Shown here: piece after piece, positions 18,573-26,380 of the stretch
Numbering within the stretch: position 1 is the stretch's first letter
How the letters are laid out: every line of letters begins with the position of its first letter
Assembly (NCBI GenBank): GCA_964389525.1
Contig: CAYMEX010000001.1
Coordinates: 1 to 64,000, forward strand
Source: JAFLTL01 sp964389525
Lineage (GTDB): Bacteria; Bacteroidota; Bacteroidia; Bacteroidales; Muribaculaceae
DNA length: 64,000 nt
Direction of reading: 5' to 3'
Notes under the pieces: model-generated
Databases searched by the model: none
Told to the model about the DNA's origin: nothing
What the model saw: the letters and a program-made list of their open reading frames with translations, nothing else
Translations under genes and position numbers: made by a program

Positions 18573-18893
18573 ATGACTACTATGGAAAACGACAAAACAG
18601 AGATCGACGAGACGGCCGCCGCAACGGCAGAGCCGACAACAGAGCCGGAAGCGGTGGCCGAGGAGCCGGCGGCGACAGCGACGGAAGATGAGCCGAGGGG
18701 GGTGCTGACGCCCGAGGAGCTCGACTGCCTGGTGAGCGAGGCGGAGGAACGCGGATATCTGCGCGGCCGCAACGAAGCGGTGGAAACGCTGATGAACCGA
18801 CCGGGCCACCGAAAACCGGCAGAAAGCGAAGATGATGACGGCGAGGATGCCGTGATGATACTGCGCGAGATGCGCCGAAGCGTGTGGGACTGA
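18573..18893 (+). CDS. Small acidic protein opening the capsid cassette
   Basis: A 106-residue, strongly acidic protein. The N-terminal half is Glu/Ala/Thr-rich and probably unstructured; residues about 48-80 (LTPEELDCLVSEAEERGYLR) look helical, and the tail ends RRSVWD. From memory, similar short proteins with an SVWD/SIWD end precede capsid genes in Bacteroidales prophages; a scaffold or capsid-accessory role is therefore possible but unproven. ATG 18573 is preferred over an in-frame start 36 bases upstream that lies within the promoter palindrome. Confidence 0.6.
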   Translation: MTTMENDKTEIDETAAATAEPTTEPEAVAEEPAATATEDEPRGVLTPEELDCLVSEAEERGYLRGRNEAVETLMNRPGHRKPAESEDDDGEDAVMILREMRRSVWD

Positions 18894-18914
18894 CCACCAG
18901 AAATAAAGCAGGGC

Positions 18915-19012
18915 GCTGTGTCAAAATGGTTTCTGACATGAGAAATATCAAATCCAATTTGTGGGCGTACTGTCGCACGCCCCTACAAATCAACATCATG
19001 TCATACGGACGA
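18915..19012 (+). repeat. Half copy of a MITE-like element (family C)
   Basis: GCTGTGTCAAAATG at 18915-18928, the core GTGGGCGTACTGTCGCACGC and CCTACAAATCAACAT match the left half of the element at 39669-39826. The mirrored right half is missing here. The 18894-19270 gap between cassette genes holds only this and the next element. Confidence 0.7.
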
Positions 19013-19032
19013 CATAAGCCCAAAGTAAACAG

Positions 19033-19228
19033 TGAAGTGATTTAAACTTATTACAAAATGTTAACCATGAAGTGAAATGAACCATTCAGTTTAATTTTCA
19101 AGTCTGCTTCGGGCAATTTCGGAACCTCTCTTCGGTCACAATGGAGCCCCATTGCTCCCTCATCGCGATCCCGAACTTACCTCGAATCAGTCTTAAATCT
19201 TAAAATGTAATAAGTTTAAATCACTTCA
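19033..19228. mobile_element. MITE-like element A with perfect 23-bp inverted ends
   Basis: The bases at 19033-19055 are the exact reverse complement of those at 19206-19228 (core AAGTGATTTAAACTTATTAC). Between them lie about 150 bases without an ORF, including ATGGAGCCCCATTGCTCCCT, similar to the centre of the element at 37414-37578. It sits just before the capsid gene, whose ATG is 42 bases beyond the right end. Non-autonomous transposon or processed leader RNA are both possible. Confidence 0.6.
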
Positions 19229-19270
19229 GTTTCTAAGAAACCAACCTATCTTACAAAAAATCTTAATACT

Positions 19271-20671
19271 ATGAATTTCAAGAAAATCGTGAAAGCAGCA
19301 CTCAAGGTGCTCAAGACTGTGGCAGTGAAAATTATCGAGGCTATGCGCAGGCACAACGGTCCGATCACAGTGGCGGGGTTCGGGGCCATGCTGGCCTACT
19401 TCCTGCTCGGAGGGGAGGACGGCGGCACGGATGCCACGATGGCGGTGGTGCTGGCAGGCATGGCGGGATGTGCCGGTGTTGACGGTGCTCCGCTCACGAC
19501 GGCCAATGCCCGCGAGGCTTCGGGCGAACTGCTCCGGTCGGCCGTCGACCGCCGCGTGGTGAAGATACGCCCGATGGCTACTCCTATCGACCAGATATCG
19601 CGCTGGGGCGGCTGCCGCGTGATAGGGAGCATGAAGGCCGACTACTACTCTGTCGACAATAAGCCCATGACCGACAGGACCGCGGCGGCGTCGGAGGCCG
19701 ACACCGGCGTGGTGACGGTGAAAATGGAGAATGCCGAGCGTTTCTCGGTGTCGGACACCGTGCTTGTGCCGGGTGTGACGGCGCAGGACTCCAACGGCAA
19801 GGCGTGCGGCCCGCTGGTGCTCTATGTGGCGGCCACCGACTCGGCCAATATCTCGGTGATGTCGGTCAACAACTATATGGGCGGATCGGCTGCTGTGCCG
19901 ACACTTGCAGCCGGCACCGAGATGGTGAGAATGGGGCGCGCGGCTGCCGAACTCGACGTGCAGACGGCTCAGTATGAGGCGATACCGACCAAGGATTACA
20001 ATCTGTGCCAGATATTTAAGGCTCAAATCGAGCACAGCTCGCTGATGAAGCTCGCCGACAAGGAAGTGGGATGGACCATGAGCGACCAGGAGGAGTCGGC
20101 GATCGTGGATATGCGCCTCGGCATGGAGAAGAGCTTTCTTTTCGGAAGCCGTATGCGCCTGACCGATCCGTACAAGCAGGAGGAGGTGATGCTCACCGGC
20201 GGCATCTGGAACCAGGCCGGAAAGGAGTCGGGCTACACGACGATGGACAACGAGACGCTTGTGGAAATCACGCGCGAGGCCTTCACGGGATGCGGCGGAT
20301 CGTCGAAAAAGATACTCGTCGGCGGCAGCGAACTGATCGCGGCACTCAACTCGATGGAACACCAGCATGTGGTGGTGGGACAGAACAACGTGACGCGCTG
20401 GGGGCTTGACTTCACCGAGATACGCACGAAGTTCGGCACGCTCTATGTGGTGATGAGCGAGGTGTTCGACCAGTGCGGCCACGGAGCCGACGGGCTTGTG
20501 ATCGACCCGGAGTATATCACGAAGTACTCGCATATACCTTTCAGCACCGAGCGTCTGAACCTGCGCCAGAGCGGCCAGCGCAACACCGACGCCGTCGTCA
20601 TCACCGAGGCGAGCTGTCTGGTGCTCCGCTACCCGTCGGCCCACATGCGCATTGTCAAGAAAACGGCCTGA
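19271..20671 (+). CDS. Phage-type major capsid protein (SU10/DUF5309-like)
   Basis: A 466-residue protein. From about residue 75 it follows the HK97-fold capsid pattern of the SU10/DUF5309 group: TTANAREASGELL, then ATPIDQISRWGG, the middle region with LTGGIWNQAGKE, the ILVGGSELIAALNS segment and the C-terminal ITEASCLVLRYPSAH. Unusually, the first 70 residues carry a basic amphipathic helix (MNFKKIVKAALKVLKTVAVK) and a hydrophobic segment (about 34-47), then a Gly/Ala-rich stretch, as if membrane-anchored. It is followed after one base by the next cassette gene. No protease, terminase or tail gene is near. The capsid assignment is by pattern memory only. Confidence 0.75.
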   Translation: MNFKKIVKAALKVLKTVAVKIIEAMRRHNGPITVAGFGAMLAYFLLGGEDGGTDATMAVVLAGMAGCAGVDGAPLTTANAREASGELLRSAVDRRVVKIRPMATPIDQISRWGGCRVIGSMKADYYSVDNKPMTDRTAAASEADTGVVTVKMENAERFSVSDTVLVPGVTAQDSNGKACGPLVLYVAATDSANISVMSVNNYMGGSAAVPTLAAGTEMVRMGRAAAELDVQTAQYEAIPTKDYNLCQIFKAQIEHSSLMKLADKEVGWTMSDQEESAIVDMRLGMEKSFLFGSRMRLTDPYKQEEVMLTGGIWNQAGKESGYTTMDNETLVEITREAFTGCGGSSKKILVGGSELIAALNSMEHQHVVVGQNNVTRWGLDFTEIRTKFGTLYVVMSEVFDQCGHGADGLVIDPEYITKYSHIPFSTERLNLRQSGQRNTDAVVITEASCLVLRYPSAHMRIVKKTA

Positions 20672-20672
20672 T

Positions 20673-21218
20673 ATGCTTACCACTTACACTAAAAACCAGC
20701 TCATGGCGCAGTGGCGACTGCGTCGTGGGCTGGAGCCCATGAGGGCCGATGTGACGGTCGAGCTTGACGGCGTCGACACCGTGGCACTCGAGGAGGCGCA
20801 ACTGGCCGACTGGATTGCCGACATGACGGCCAACGCCCCGGCTGAGATGCTCGGGCAGAAGGATCTGAGCGTGAGATGCACCGTCAGGGCGGCCACAGGC
20901 GGCGGCACCGACGTGGAACTGCCCGCATCGGCCGGATGCCGGCGCGTGCTTGGGGTGAGACTGAGCGGCTGGATGCGCGAGGGGCGGCTTGTAGCTCCCG
21001 ACAGCCGCGAGGCGATGCTGCAGCGCTGGGAGTACACGCAGGCCGGTGTGGAGTCGCCGGTCGCAGTAGTGTATTCGCCGCAGCATGTGAGATGCTTCCC
21101 GGCCGGAGAGGATGTAGAATGTTTCCGTGCGATCACCGAGGGCGACGGGGAGACGCTGACAATCGACAGCGCGCTGCTTGCAACGATGGGTGAATGGCGA
21201 TATGAACCGAAGCAGTGA
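20673..21218 (+). CDS. Uncharacterised capsid-cassette protein (head-completion candidate)
   Basis: A 181-residue protein starting one base after the capsid stop (TGATATG), so it is translated with it. It begins MLTTYTKNQLMAQWRLRRG and has a beta-rich middle (DVELPASAGCRRVLGVRLSG, VAVVYSPQHVRCFPAG). I do not recognise a domain. The position between capsid and portal suggests a head-tail connector or head-completion protein, as in many tailed phages, but this is inference from order only. Confidence 0.55.
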   Translation: MLTTYTKNQLMAQWRLRRGLEPMRADVTVELDGVDTVALEEAQLADWIADMTANAPAEMLGQKDLSVRCTVRAATGGGTDVELPASAGCRRVLGVRLSGWMREGRLVAPDSREAMLQRWEYTQAGVESPVAVVYSPQHVRCFPAGEDVECFRAITEGDGETLTIDSALLATMGEWRYEPKQ

Positions 21219-21272
21219 GACAAATCTAACCGGCATCCGGCAAATACAGAAACAATCTATTGATATGATACT

Positions 21273-22682
21273 ATGAAAACACTGATGGAGAGAGGGGCCG
21301 AGGCGTGGGCGGCCTGCGCCGGGCTGCGCGAAAGGCGCGAACGCTACAAGCGCTTCACCTACGGACGGCAGTGGGACGACCCGGTGAGAGACCCCGACAC
21401 CGGCAAGGTGACAACCGAGCGCGAGATATTGTCGCGCGACGGACGCCCTCCGCTGACCAACAACATGATACGCCAGCTTGTGAAATGCGTGGTGGGACGG
21501 TTCAGGGTCTACCGCCAGAAGGAAAGCGCCGGAGAGAAACCGATGGACCGGCGGCTCGCACGGCTGCATATCGACAACGAACTTGACGAACTCGACTGCC
21601 GCCTGCTCGAGGATTTTCTGATATCGGGCGCGGCCATACAGCGCTTAGGACGTATGCCGGGATGCGACGCGGGCGACGCTGTGGTGAACAACGTGCCGCT
21701 CTCACGTTTCTTTCTGTCGATGCCGCGCGATCCACGCGGCCGCGACATACGTCTCGCCGGCATGCTGCACGATCTGACGCCCGAGGAGGTGGCCATGGAG
21801 TTTGGCGACGGGAGCCGCCGTCGTGCCTCGTATCTGCTCGGGAAAACAGGCGGCATGGTCTCGTCGGGCGCGGGAATAGCGACCGGCGGCGCCGGATATG
21901 AGACGGATTTCCACTTTGCCGACGAGGCGGGTAAAGTGAGGGTGATAGAGATATGGAGCGCTGAGCCGACGGAGATCGTGCGCTGTCACGACACAGCCGA
22001 CGGCACATACAGCGAGCGTCGCCGCGATGATATGGACGCAATCGAGAGCGAGAATCTGCGGCGTGCAAGGGGAGGGGTGCCCGAGGTGAGGACACGGCAC
22101 GTCGTCGAACGCCGCTGGCGCGGAGAGTGGCTGCTCGGCGACGGCACCCTGCTGCGCGAGGAACTGCGCGACAGCGGCCGCGACTGCCCGTTCGTGGTAA
22201 AGCTCTACCCGCTTGTCGACGGCGAGGTGCACTCACTGGTCGAGGATGTGATAGACCAGCAGAAATATGTGAACCGGCTTGTGAATCTTATCGACAGGAT
22301 GATGGCAAGTTCGGCCAAAGGGGCGCTGCTCTTCCCGGTCGACTGTCTTGCCGAAGGGATGGAGCTGACGCATGTGGCCAAGGCGTGGAGCGCGACCGAC
22401 GGCATAATCCCCTATAAATTCCGCCCCGGCGACGAGCCTCCCCGCCAGCTCAACCCGTCGGTCGGCGATATCGGTGCAAAAGATCTGCTGAAACTGGAGA
22501 TGCAGATGTTTCGCGACGTGTCGGGTGTCGGCGAGGTGCTTCTCGGTCAGGATCCCGGCGGAGGCGCCGGTGCCGAACGCTATGCGGCACAGGTCGAGAA
22601 TGCGACAATAGCGATCAGAGACCTGATGGATACGTTTCTGTCGTTTTTGCGTAAGCGCGACCGCCGTCTGGCAGGTGTTTAA
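21273..22682 (+). CDS. Phage portal-like protein, possibly shortened
   Basis: A 469-residue protein resembling P22-type portal proteins, which form the DNA-packaging ring at one capsid vertex. Supporting stretches are YKRFTYGRQWDDP near residue 24, PPLTNNMIRQLVKCVVGRFR near 60, a segment of Lys/Tyr-rich membrane-less helices, and the C-terminal DVSGVGEVLLGQDPGG. Portal proteins are often longer (500-700 residues). The ORF stops at LAGV exactly where the interspersed hairpin repeat begins (22683), so the last part may have been cut off by repeat insertion. Assignment is by pattern memory and context, without a search. Confidence 0.65.
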   Translation: MKTLMERGAEAWAACAGLRERRERYKRFTYGRQWDDPVRDPDTGKVTTEREILSRDGRPPLTNNMIRQLVKCVVGRFRVYRQKESAGEKPMDRRLARLHIDNELDELDCRLLEDFLISGAAIQRLGRMPGCDAGDAVVNNVPLSRFFLSMPRDPRGRDIRLAGMLHDLTPEEVAMEFGDGSRRRASYLLGKTGGMVSSGAGIATGGAGYETDFHFADEAGKVRVIEIWSAEPTEIVRCHDTADGTYSERRRDDMDAIESENLRRARGGVPEVRTRHVVERRWRGEWLLGDGTLLREELRDSGRDCPFVVKLYPLVDGEVHSLVEDVIDQQKYVNRLVNLIDRMMASSAKGALLFPVDCLAEGMELTHVAKAWSATDGIIPYKFRPGDEPPRQLNPSVGDIGAKDLLKLEMQMFRDVSGVGEVLLGQDPGGGAGAERYAAQVENATIAIRDLMDTFLSFLRKRDRRLAGV

Positions 22683-23230
22683 GGGGCGGTGCAGCCCTTC
22701 CGGCTTCGACGGAGGGAGGTGTACCCGCATATCTGCATCGCTACGCGATTTCGATATACGGGCCTACTGACATCATATCGCTGACGCGATATATCGGCAG
22801 TCGAGCGGGTACATGAAAGCGGCGATCAGAATGATTACGGTTTGGCGATAACGATAACATGGCGTCGAAGGTATCGAATATCCGCTTCGGAATGATGTGT
22901 CGCAGCGCTGCAGCTCTATATTGCTGTGCGTCGTACACCGGGTTCCCTCCGGTCACCCGGTGCTAAATATGTGAGCCCGTTTCACGGGCTTTACTGTGGG
23001 CGTACTGTCGCACGCCCCTACAAATTGCAGGAGGCGCTCGCGTTGCGAGTTTGGAATGAAGGTATGTCACATACCGCACCGGTATGAGGGGGCGGTTCAG
23101 TCTCTGCGAGACTGGCTACGACGATGGATGTGTAGTCCCCACCCTGTTCGCTGCGCTCACAGGATGGGGTTATGCTCCGGCTGCGCCGGGTTACGGCATC
23201 TGCGATGCCTCCTCTGTCCGTTACACGGGC
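22683..23230 (+). repeat. Hairpin-array copies after the portal gene
   Basis: 22717-22975 repeats the 12105-12306 part of array block B with the second cassette type; 22992-23026 carries the GTGGGCGTACTGTCGCACGC word of family C; 23095-23230 repeats the CAGTCTCTGCGAGACTG-to-GGCATCTGCGATGCC part. No credible gene is present between the portal stop and tRNA-Asn. Confidence 0.8.
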
Positions 23231-23342
23231 TGCGATCTGGGCGTCGTGCCGCAGGTTGCTGTCTACGACAGCAATTTATTCGTCCACGGCTTCGGGTGCC
23301 ACATACTATTGTCACAGCTTATTAATGCTATAGATATAAGAA

Positions 23343-23370
23343 AAGGCCGTATCAGAAATGATACGGCCTT
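23343..23370 (-). terminator. Terminator of tRNA-Asn
   Basis: A perfect 12-bp stem (AAGGCCGTATCA / TGATACGGCCTT) around four bases; on the minus strand it is followed by TTTTCTT. It begins three bases after the tRNA 3' end. Confidence 0.9.
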
Positions 23371-23372
23371 CG

Positions 23373-23446
23373 CGCTTCAGGATGGGCTTGAACCAACGAC
23401 CCCCTGATTAACAGTCAGGTGCTCTAACCAACTGAGCTACTGAAGC
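23373..23446 (-). tRNA. tRNA-Asn (GUU)
   Basis: The minus strand reads as a 74-base tRNA. The acceptor stem is GCTTCAG/CTGAAGC with discriminator G; the D arm contains TAGCTCAGTTGGTTAGAGCA; the anticodon stem-loop CCTGACTGTTAATCAGG gives anticodon GTT; the T loop is TTCAAGC. One T-T mismatch lies in the T stem. CCA is not encoded. Confidence 0.95.
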
Positions 23447-23497
23447 ATTTGTGCTACACTGGGCTTACCAGCGCCCCTCTCTTGGGGTTTTGCGATG

Positions 23498-23528
23498 CAA
23501 AGATACTGCTTATTTTTTAAACTCCAAA
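23498..23528 (-). promoter_or_regulatory. Promoter of tRNA-Asn
   Basis: On the minus strand TTTG (23525-23528), 19 bases, then TATCTTTG (23498-23505). This is a full Bacteroidetes consensus; transcription would start about 45 bases before the tRNA. Confidence 0.8.
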
Positions 23529-23596
23529 TATTTTTTCCATAATTTTTCCGATGTTTTTTTTCGCGCTCTTAATTCTGATAATCCAGAAGAGTTCAT

Positions 23597-23604
23597 TATA
23601 TTTG
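23597..23604 (+). promoter_or_regulatory. -7 box touching the lipoprotein start
   Basis: TATATTTG ends only six bases before ATG 23611. Transcription from it would begin at or next to the start codon, implying a leaderless mRNA. Confidence 0.5.
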
Positions 23605-23610
23605 TTATAT

Positions 23611-24114
23611 ATGAAAAAGACATTCTGGCGCACACTTACTCTGTCACTACTCTCCATTGCAGCAATAGCCTGCTCGCGACAAACTCCCGCGGCCACGCTG
23701 GCATCGGCAGATGAGGCTTTGGGCATCAACGATTACCTTCTGGCTCAGAGCTTATGCGATAATCTCGCCGATTTAGCCCGCAATGACTCGCTGGCTCTTG
23801 CCCCGACACAATACTGCCGCCTTGCAATGATATACATGACACTCGCCGGACACCAGTCGGACACTTCTGTGCCTGCCGACGACAACGTCAACACGGCGAC
23901 ATCGCTGTTCAACCACGCACTTGCCGTGTCGGCCGACTCGGTGAGGCATTTTCTCAACGGGCTTGCACCTGAGGAGAGCGGCCTTGCGGAGCTGCTTCTG
24001 CAACTGTCGGAGGCCACCGAGATGCGTCGCATGACGCACGGTGAGGAGGCAGAGGCTGACAGCACGGACATTACCGACCACGCGCACTACGATCTACTTG
24101 AGCATGAAGACTAA
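23611..24114 (+). CDS. Small lipoprotein of unknown function
   Basis: A 167-residue predicted lipoprotein. The signal peptide (about 1-20) ends with the lipobox IAACS near residue 21. The rest is Ala/Leu/Asp-rich and helical, with TPR-like spacing (ASADEALGINDYLLAQSLCD, then SLFNHALAVSADSV), and the tail is acidic with His. I recognise no family. ATG 23611 is the only start that gives a signal peptide. The gene overlaps yciH by 11 bases. Confidence 0.75.
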   Translation: MKKTFWRTLTLSLLSIAAIACSRQTPAATLASADEALGINDYLLAQSLCDNLADLARNDSLALAPTQYCRLAMIYMTLAGHQSDTSVPADDNVNTATSLFNHALAVSADSVRHFLNGLAPEESGLAELLLQLSEATEMRRMTHGEEAEADSTDITDHAHYDLLEHED

Positions 24115-24439
24115 CGATATGCAGTCGGCACTGCAGGCTTTTCTGCAGAACAATCCCGACCTGCCGCAAGGCGAAGAGCTGCCTGCCGACGAGCCGAAGA
24201 CTGCGGCAATGCCGCGTCTCGTCATACGCCTGGAGACGAAAGGGCGCAAAGGCAAGCCCGCGACCATTGTCTCCGGCCTCTCGCAGCTTGAGCCCGACAG
24301 AACAGGACAGATAGCGGCGGAGCTGAAAAAGCGACTCGCCACCGGCGGATCATACCGCGGTGACGAGATACTCATTCAGGGCGACCGGAGAAACGACGTT
24401 GCCGCCGCACTGCGGTCGATGGGATTCAAAACCAACTGA
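24104..24439 (+). CDS. yciH: SUI1/eIF1-like translation factor YciH
   Basis: A 111-residue protein with the SUI1 domain of eukaryotic eIF1 and bacterial YciH, which in E. coli affects start-codon fidelity on the 30S subunit. Residues about 35-111 hold the fold: a basic strand-turn (RLETKGRKGKPATIVSGL), a helix (AAELKKRLATGGSYRGDEI) and the final LIQGDRRNDVAAALRSMGF. The N-terminal 30 residues are acidic and not conserved. ATG 24104 is selected because upstream codons are the tail of the preceding gene in another frame. Confidence 0.92.
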   Translation: MKTNDMQSALQAFLQNNPDLPQGEELPADEPKTAAMPRLVIRLETKGRKGKPATIVSGLSQLEPDRTGQIAAELKKRLATGGSYRGDEILIQGDRRNDVAAALRSMGFKTN

Positions 24440-24489
24440 GGCCACACTCAGGTCGCCGTCAGGGGAGGGGGGAATAGCGGCGGCGCGGG

Positions 24490-24927
24490 TCAGTCGTCGA
24501 TGCGTTTAAACTTGCCCGAGCGGTCAAACACAAGGTCGACGTCGCCCGAAACCTCCACATCATATCCCCAACGGTCGATATCCATGCTTTCGATCTTGCG
24601 GCCCGGATAATTGTCGGCCACATAATCGCGGATCGACTTCATCACCAGCCCGTCGGGCACACCCATCCTGCCGGCTTCTATTTCCGTCAGGGCGCCGTCG
24701 TTGTCGAAATCTATCTCGACCCCATTGTCGAGCACTACCTCATAGTCGTTGCTGAACACACCTTTGTCAATCTTTATGTGATTTATCCCGGCATCAGGAT
24801 AATACTTCGACAACAGTGTCCGGGTGGCCTCCGGAAGTTCTTTCACGTCGGTGGTCACACGGTCGCGCGCCATGGCAGCGCCAGATATGAGAGCCACTGC
24901 CATCAGAAAAGTCAGTAATTTTTTCAT
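24490..24927 (-). CDS. PepSY-like (DUF2874) periplasmic protein
   Basis: A 145-residue protein with a clear signal peptide (about 1-20, ending AMA) and two tandem beta-lactamase-inhibitor-like repeats of the DUF2874/PepSY-like family. Visible family features are the alternating acidic strands YEVVLDNGVEIDFDNDGALT and YDVEVSGDVDLVFDRSGKFK. Such proteins are common, periplasmic and without a firm function in Bacteroidales. It converges on yciH. The gap up to rpsT (24928-25077) is AT-rich and must hold its promoter, but I see no perfect box. Confidence 0.88.
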   Translation of the reverse strand: MKKLLTFLMAVALISGAAMARDRVTTDVKELPEATRTLLSKYYPDAGINHIKIDKGVFSNDYEVVLDNGVEIDFDNDGALTEIEAGRMGVPDGLVMKSIRDYVADNYPGRKIESMDIDRWGYDVEVSGDVDLVFDRSGKFKRIDD

Positions 24928-25077
24928 AACAATATAATATGTATGTAATTGTGTCGATACGTCAACATTTAGGTCGCTTTCGCTTCACCATTAAGACACC
25001 GCGATACATTTAAATGTTCTGATGACGCATATAAATATTCTAATAGCCTGTTAAAAACATGCCATAGGTCACGGCAC

Positions 25078-25109
25078 AAAAAAAGTGCCGCATAAATCTA
25101 TGCGGCACT
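25078..25109 (-). terminator. Terminator of rpsT
   Basis: AGTGCCGCATA (25084-25094) pairs perfectly with TATGCGGCACT (25099-25109); on the minus strand it is followed by six T residues. It lies 27 bases after the rpsT stop. Confidence 0.92.
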
Positions 25110-25135
25110 TCCTTTATTTTTGGGCTACGTGCTTA

Positions 25136-25393
25136 TCAGGCACCGAGCTTGTTGATCATGAGGGCGAGCTTGCTCTTGAGATTCGAAGCCTTGTTCTTCG
25201 AGATCACGTGCTTGCCGGCGATACGGTCAAGAAGCGAGCTTACGCGCTTGTACTCGGTTTCAGCCTCAGCCTTATCGGTTACCTTACGGAGATTGCGGAC
25301 AGCGTTGCGTGCTGTCTTGGCATAATAGCGATTGCGCAGACGACGAACTTCAGTCTGGCGAATTCTTTTCAGCGATGACTTATGATTTGCCAT
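25136..25393 (-). CDS. rpsT: 30S ribosomal protein S20
   Basis: An 85-residue basic protein of the S20 family that binds 16S rRNA in the body of the small subunit. MANHKSSLKRIRQTEVRRLR at the N-terminus and the helical, Lys/Arg-rich remainder with KNKASNLKSKLALMINKL are diagnostic. It lies 42 bases downstream of tRNA-Glu on the same strand, without a terminator between them, so both are probably made from one transcript and separated by tRNA processing. Confidence 0.98.
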   Translation of the reverse strand: MANHKSSLKRIRQTEVRRLRNRYYAKTARNAVRNLRKVTDKAEAETEYKRVSSLLDRIAGKHVISKNKASNLKSKLALMINKLGA

Positions 25394-25435
25394 TACTATG
25401 GATAATTCTGCTTATATTAAATCCTTTTGTTTTCG

Positions 25436-25507
25436 TAGCCCATAGGAGAATCGAACTCCTCTTTCAAGAATGAAAATCTTGCGTCCTAGCCGATAGACGA
25501 ATGGGCC
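25436..25507 (-). tRNA. tRNA-Glu (UUC)
   Basis: A 72-base tRNA on the minus strand. The acceptor is GGCCCAT/ATGGGCT with a G-T end pair and discriminator A. The anticodon stem-loop CAAGATTTTCATTCTTG gives anticodon TTC; the T arm is AGGAGTTCGATTCTCCT. CCA is not encoded. Confidence 0.95.
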
Positions 25508-25541
25508 GACTTTCATAGGGTTCCCCCCTTTAAAGCGACTG

Positions 25542-25573
25542 CAAATATACAACCGTTAAATCTTACTCGCAAA
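25542..25573 (-). promoter_or_regulatory. Promoter of tRNA-Glu and rpsT
   Basis: On the minus strand TTTG (25570-25573), 20 bases, then TATATTTG (25542-25549): full consensus. Transcription would start about 28 bases before the tRNA. Confidence 0.85.
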
Positions 25574-25766
25574 TATTTATCTCTTTTTTTTTGTTTTTTT
25601 TTCATTCTGCAGGTTTGTGCAGGTTTTGTACTGCTTTCGACTTTATATATGTTGCGATAAACCGTTCCGCATTAGTTTCGATCGTAACACGAAACGAAAG
25701 TCAGTAATTTTAACAAATATTATCACTTATTTTTCTAAAAAAATTTTATACGATAGTTATTTATCT

Positions 25767-25774
25767 TAATTTTG
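25767..25774 (+). promoter_or_regulatory. -7 box of a candidate small RNA
   Basis: TAATTTTG matches TAnnTTTG; the -33 position has only T-rich sequence. It points into a gene-free stretch that ends in a terminator. Confidence 0.55.
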
Positions 25775-25780
25775 TGGTCA

Positions 25781-25916
25781 GATTAATCAACAACTCTTTT
25801 CGGCCGCAGGCAATGTTTGCGGAACGATTTTGTTAGACATAGAAAGCATATAAACTTGAATTTTGGTTATGAGGGAGGCGCGTTGCTGTGAAGCAACACG
25901 CTTTCGTTTTTATATA
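25781..25916 (+). ncRNA. Candidate small RNA, about 130 bases
   Basis: Between a -7 box and a terminator lies a stretch with a hairpin (CCGCAGGCAATGTTTGCGG, 25804-25822), an AT-rich single-stranded middle, and a final hairpin (CGCGTTGCT/AGCAACACG near 25879-25900) followed by TTTCGTTTTT. No convincing ORF is present; a 15-codon frame near 25870 overlaps the terminator. I do not recognise an RNA family. The remainder of 25508-25965 is AT-rich without visible features other than promoters. Confidence 0.5.
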
Positions 25917-25965
25917 GGTCTACATTTCGCGCCTGCTCCCAAAGCCGGATAATAGGCTGCGCCAC

Positions 25966-26379
25966 TCAGCTCCAGAGGTGCCTCATGAGCCAGCCCGACA
26001 GCGCCAGCCCGGCCAGGGCTCCGACGGCATCAGCAATAAAATCGGCAATGTCGCACGCACGTCCGCTCAGCGGCTGCACGATCTCGATAACGGCGCCGAG
26101 CAGCATCACCCATCCCGCAAGATTGATCCTCGTCGGGCTGTCGGCGATGCGACCGGGCGTTTTACCGCACAGCCGGCGTGTAATGTCGAAACATACCGAC
26201 AGATATACACCTAAAAACATCAGACCATGCACGACCTTGTCGGTGCCCTCGGGCCACGACATATCGCTGTCGGGCAACGGATCGGGCGACAACGTCAGCC
26301 ACAGCACAACCGCCACGGTAGCGGCGCTCCATCCCCACTGCGGCACCACGCATGCCGCGCGACACAACCCGCGCCACAT
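25966..26379 (-). CDS. VanZ-like membrane protein
   Basis: A 137-residue membrane protein with about four hydrophobic segments. WPEGTDKVVHGLMFLGVYLS has the conserved D-K-x-x-H of VanZ-like proteins, and VIEIVQPLSGRACDIADFIAD carries the conserved E-x-x-Q and DxxD positions. VanZ confers teicoplanin resistance in enterococci; most homologues have no known role. ATG 26379 is chosen because it lies one base after the upstream stop (TGATATG), whereas an earlier start would overlap that gene by 80 bases. Confidence 0.85.
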   Translation of the reverse strand: MWRGLCRAACVVPQWGWSAATVAVVLWLTLSPDPLPDSDMSWPEGTDKVVHGLMFLGVYLSVCFDITRRLCGKTPGRIADSPTRINLAGWVMLLGAVIEIVQPLSGRACDIADFIADAVGALAGLALSGWLMRHLWS

Positions 26380-26380
26380 A

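Noticed and set aside
23373..23446. tRNA-Asn as the proven attachment site of the capsid cassette
   Set aside because: No second copy of the tRNA 3' end is visible flanking the cassette, and no integrase gene is present. Proximity alone is not enough.
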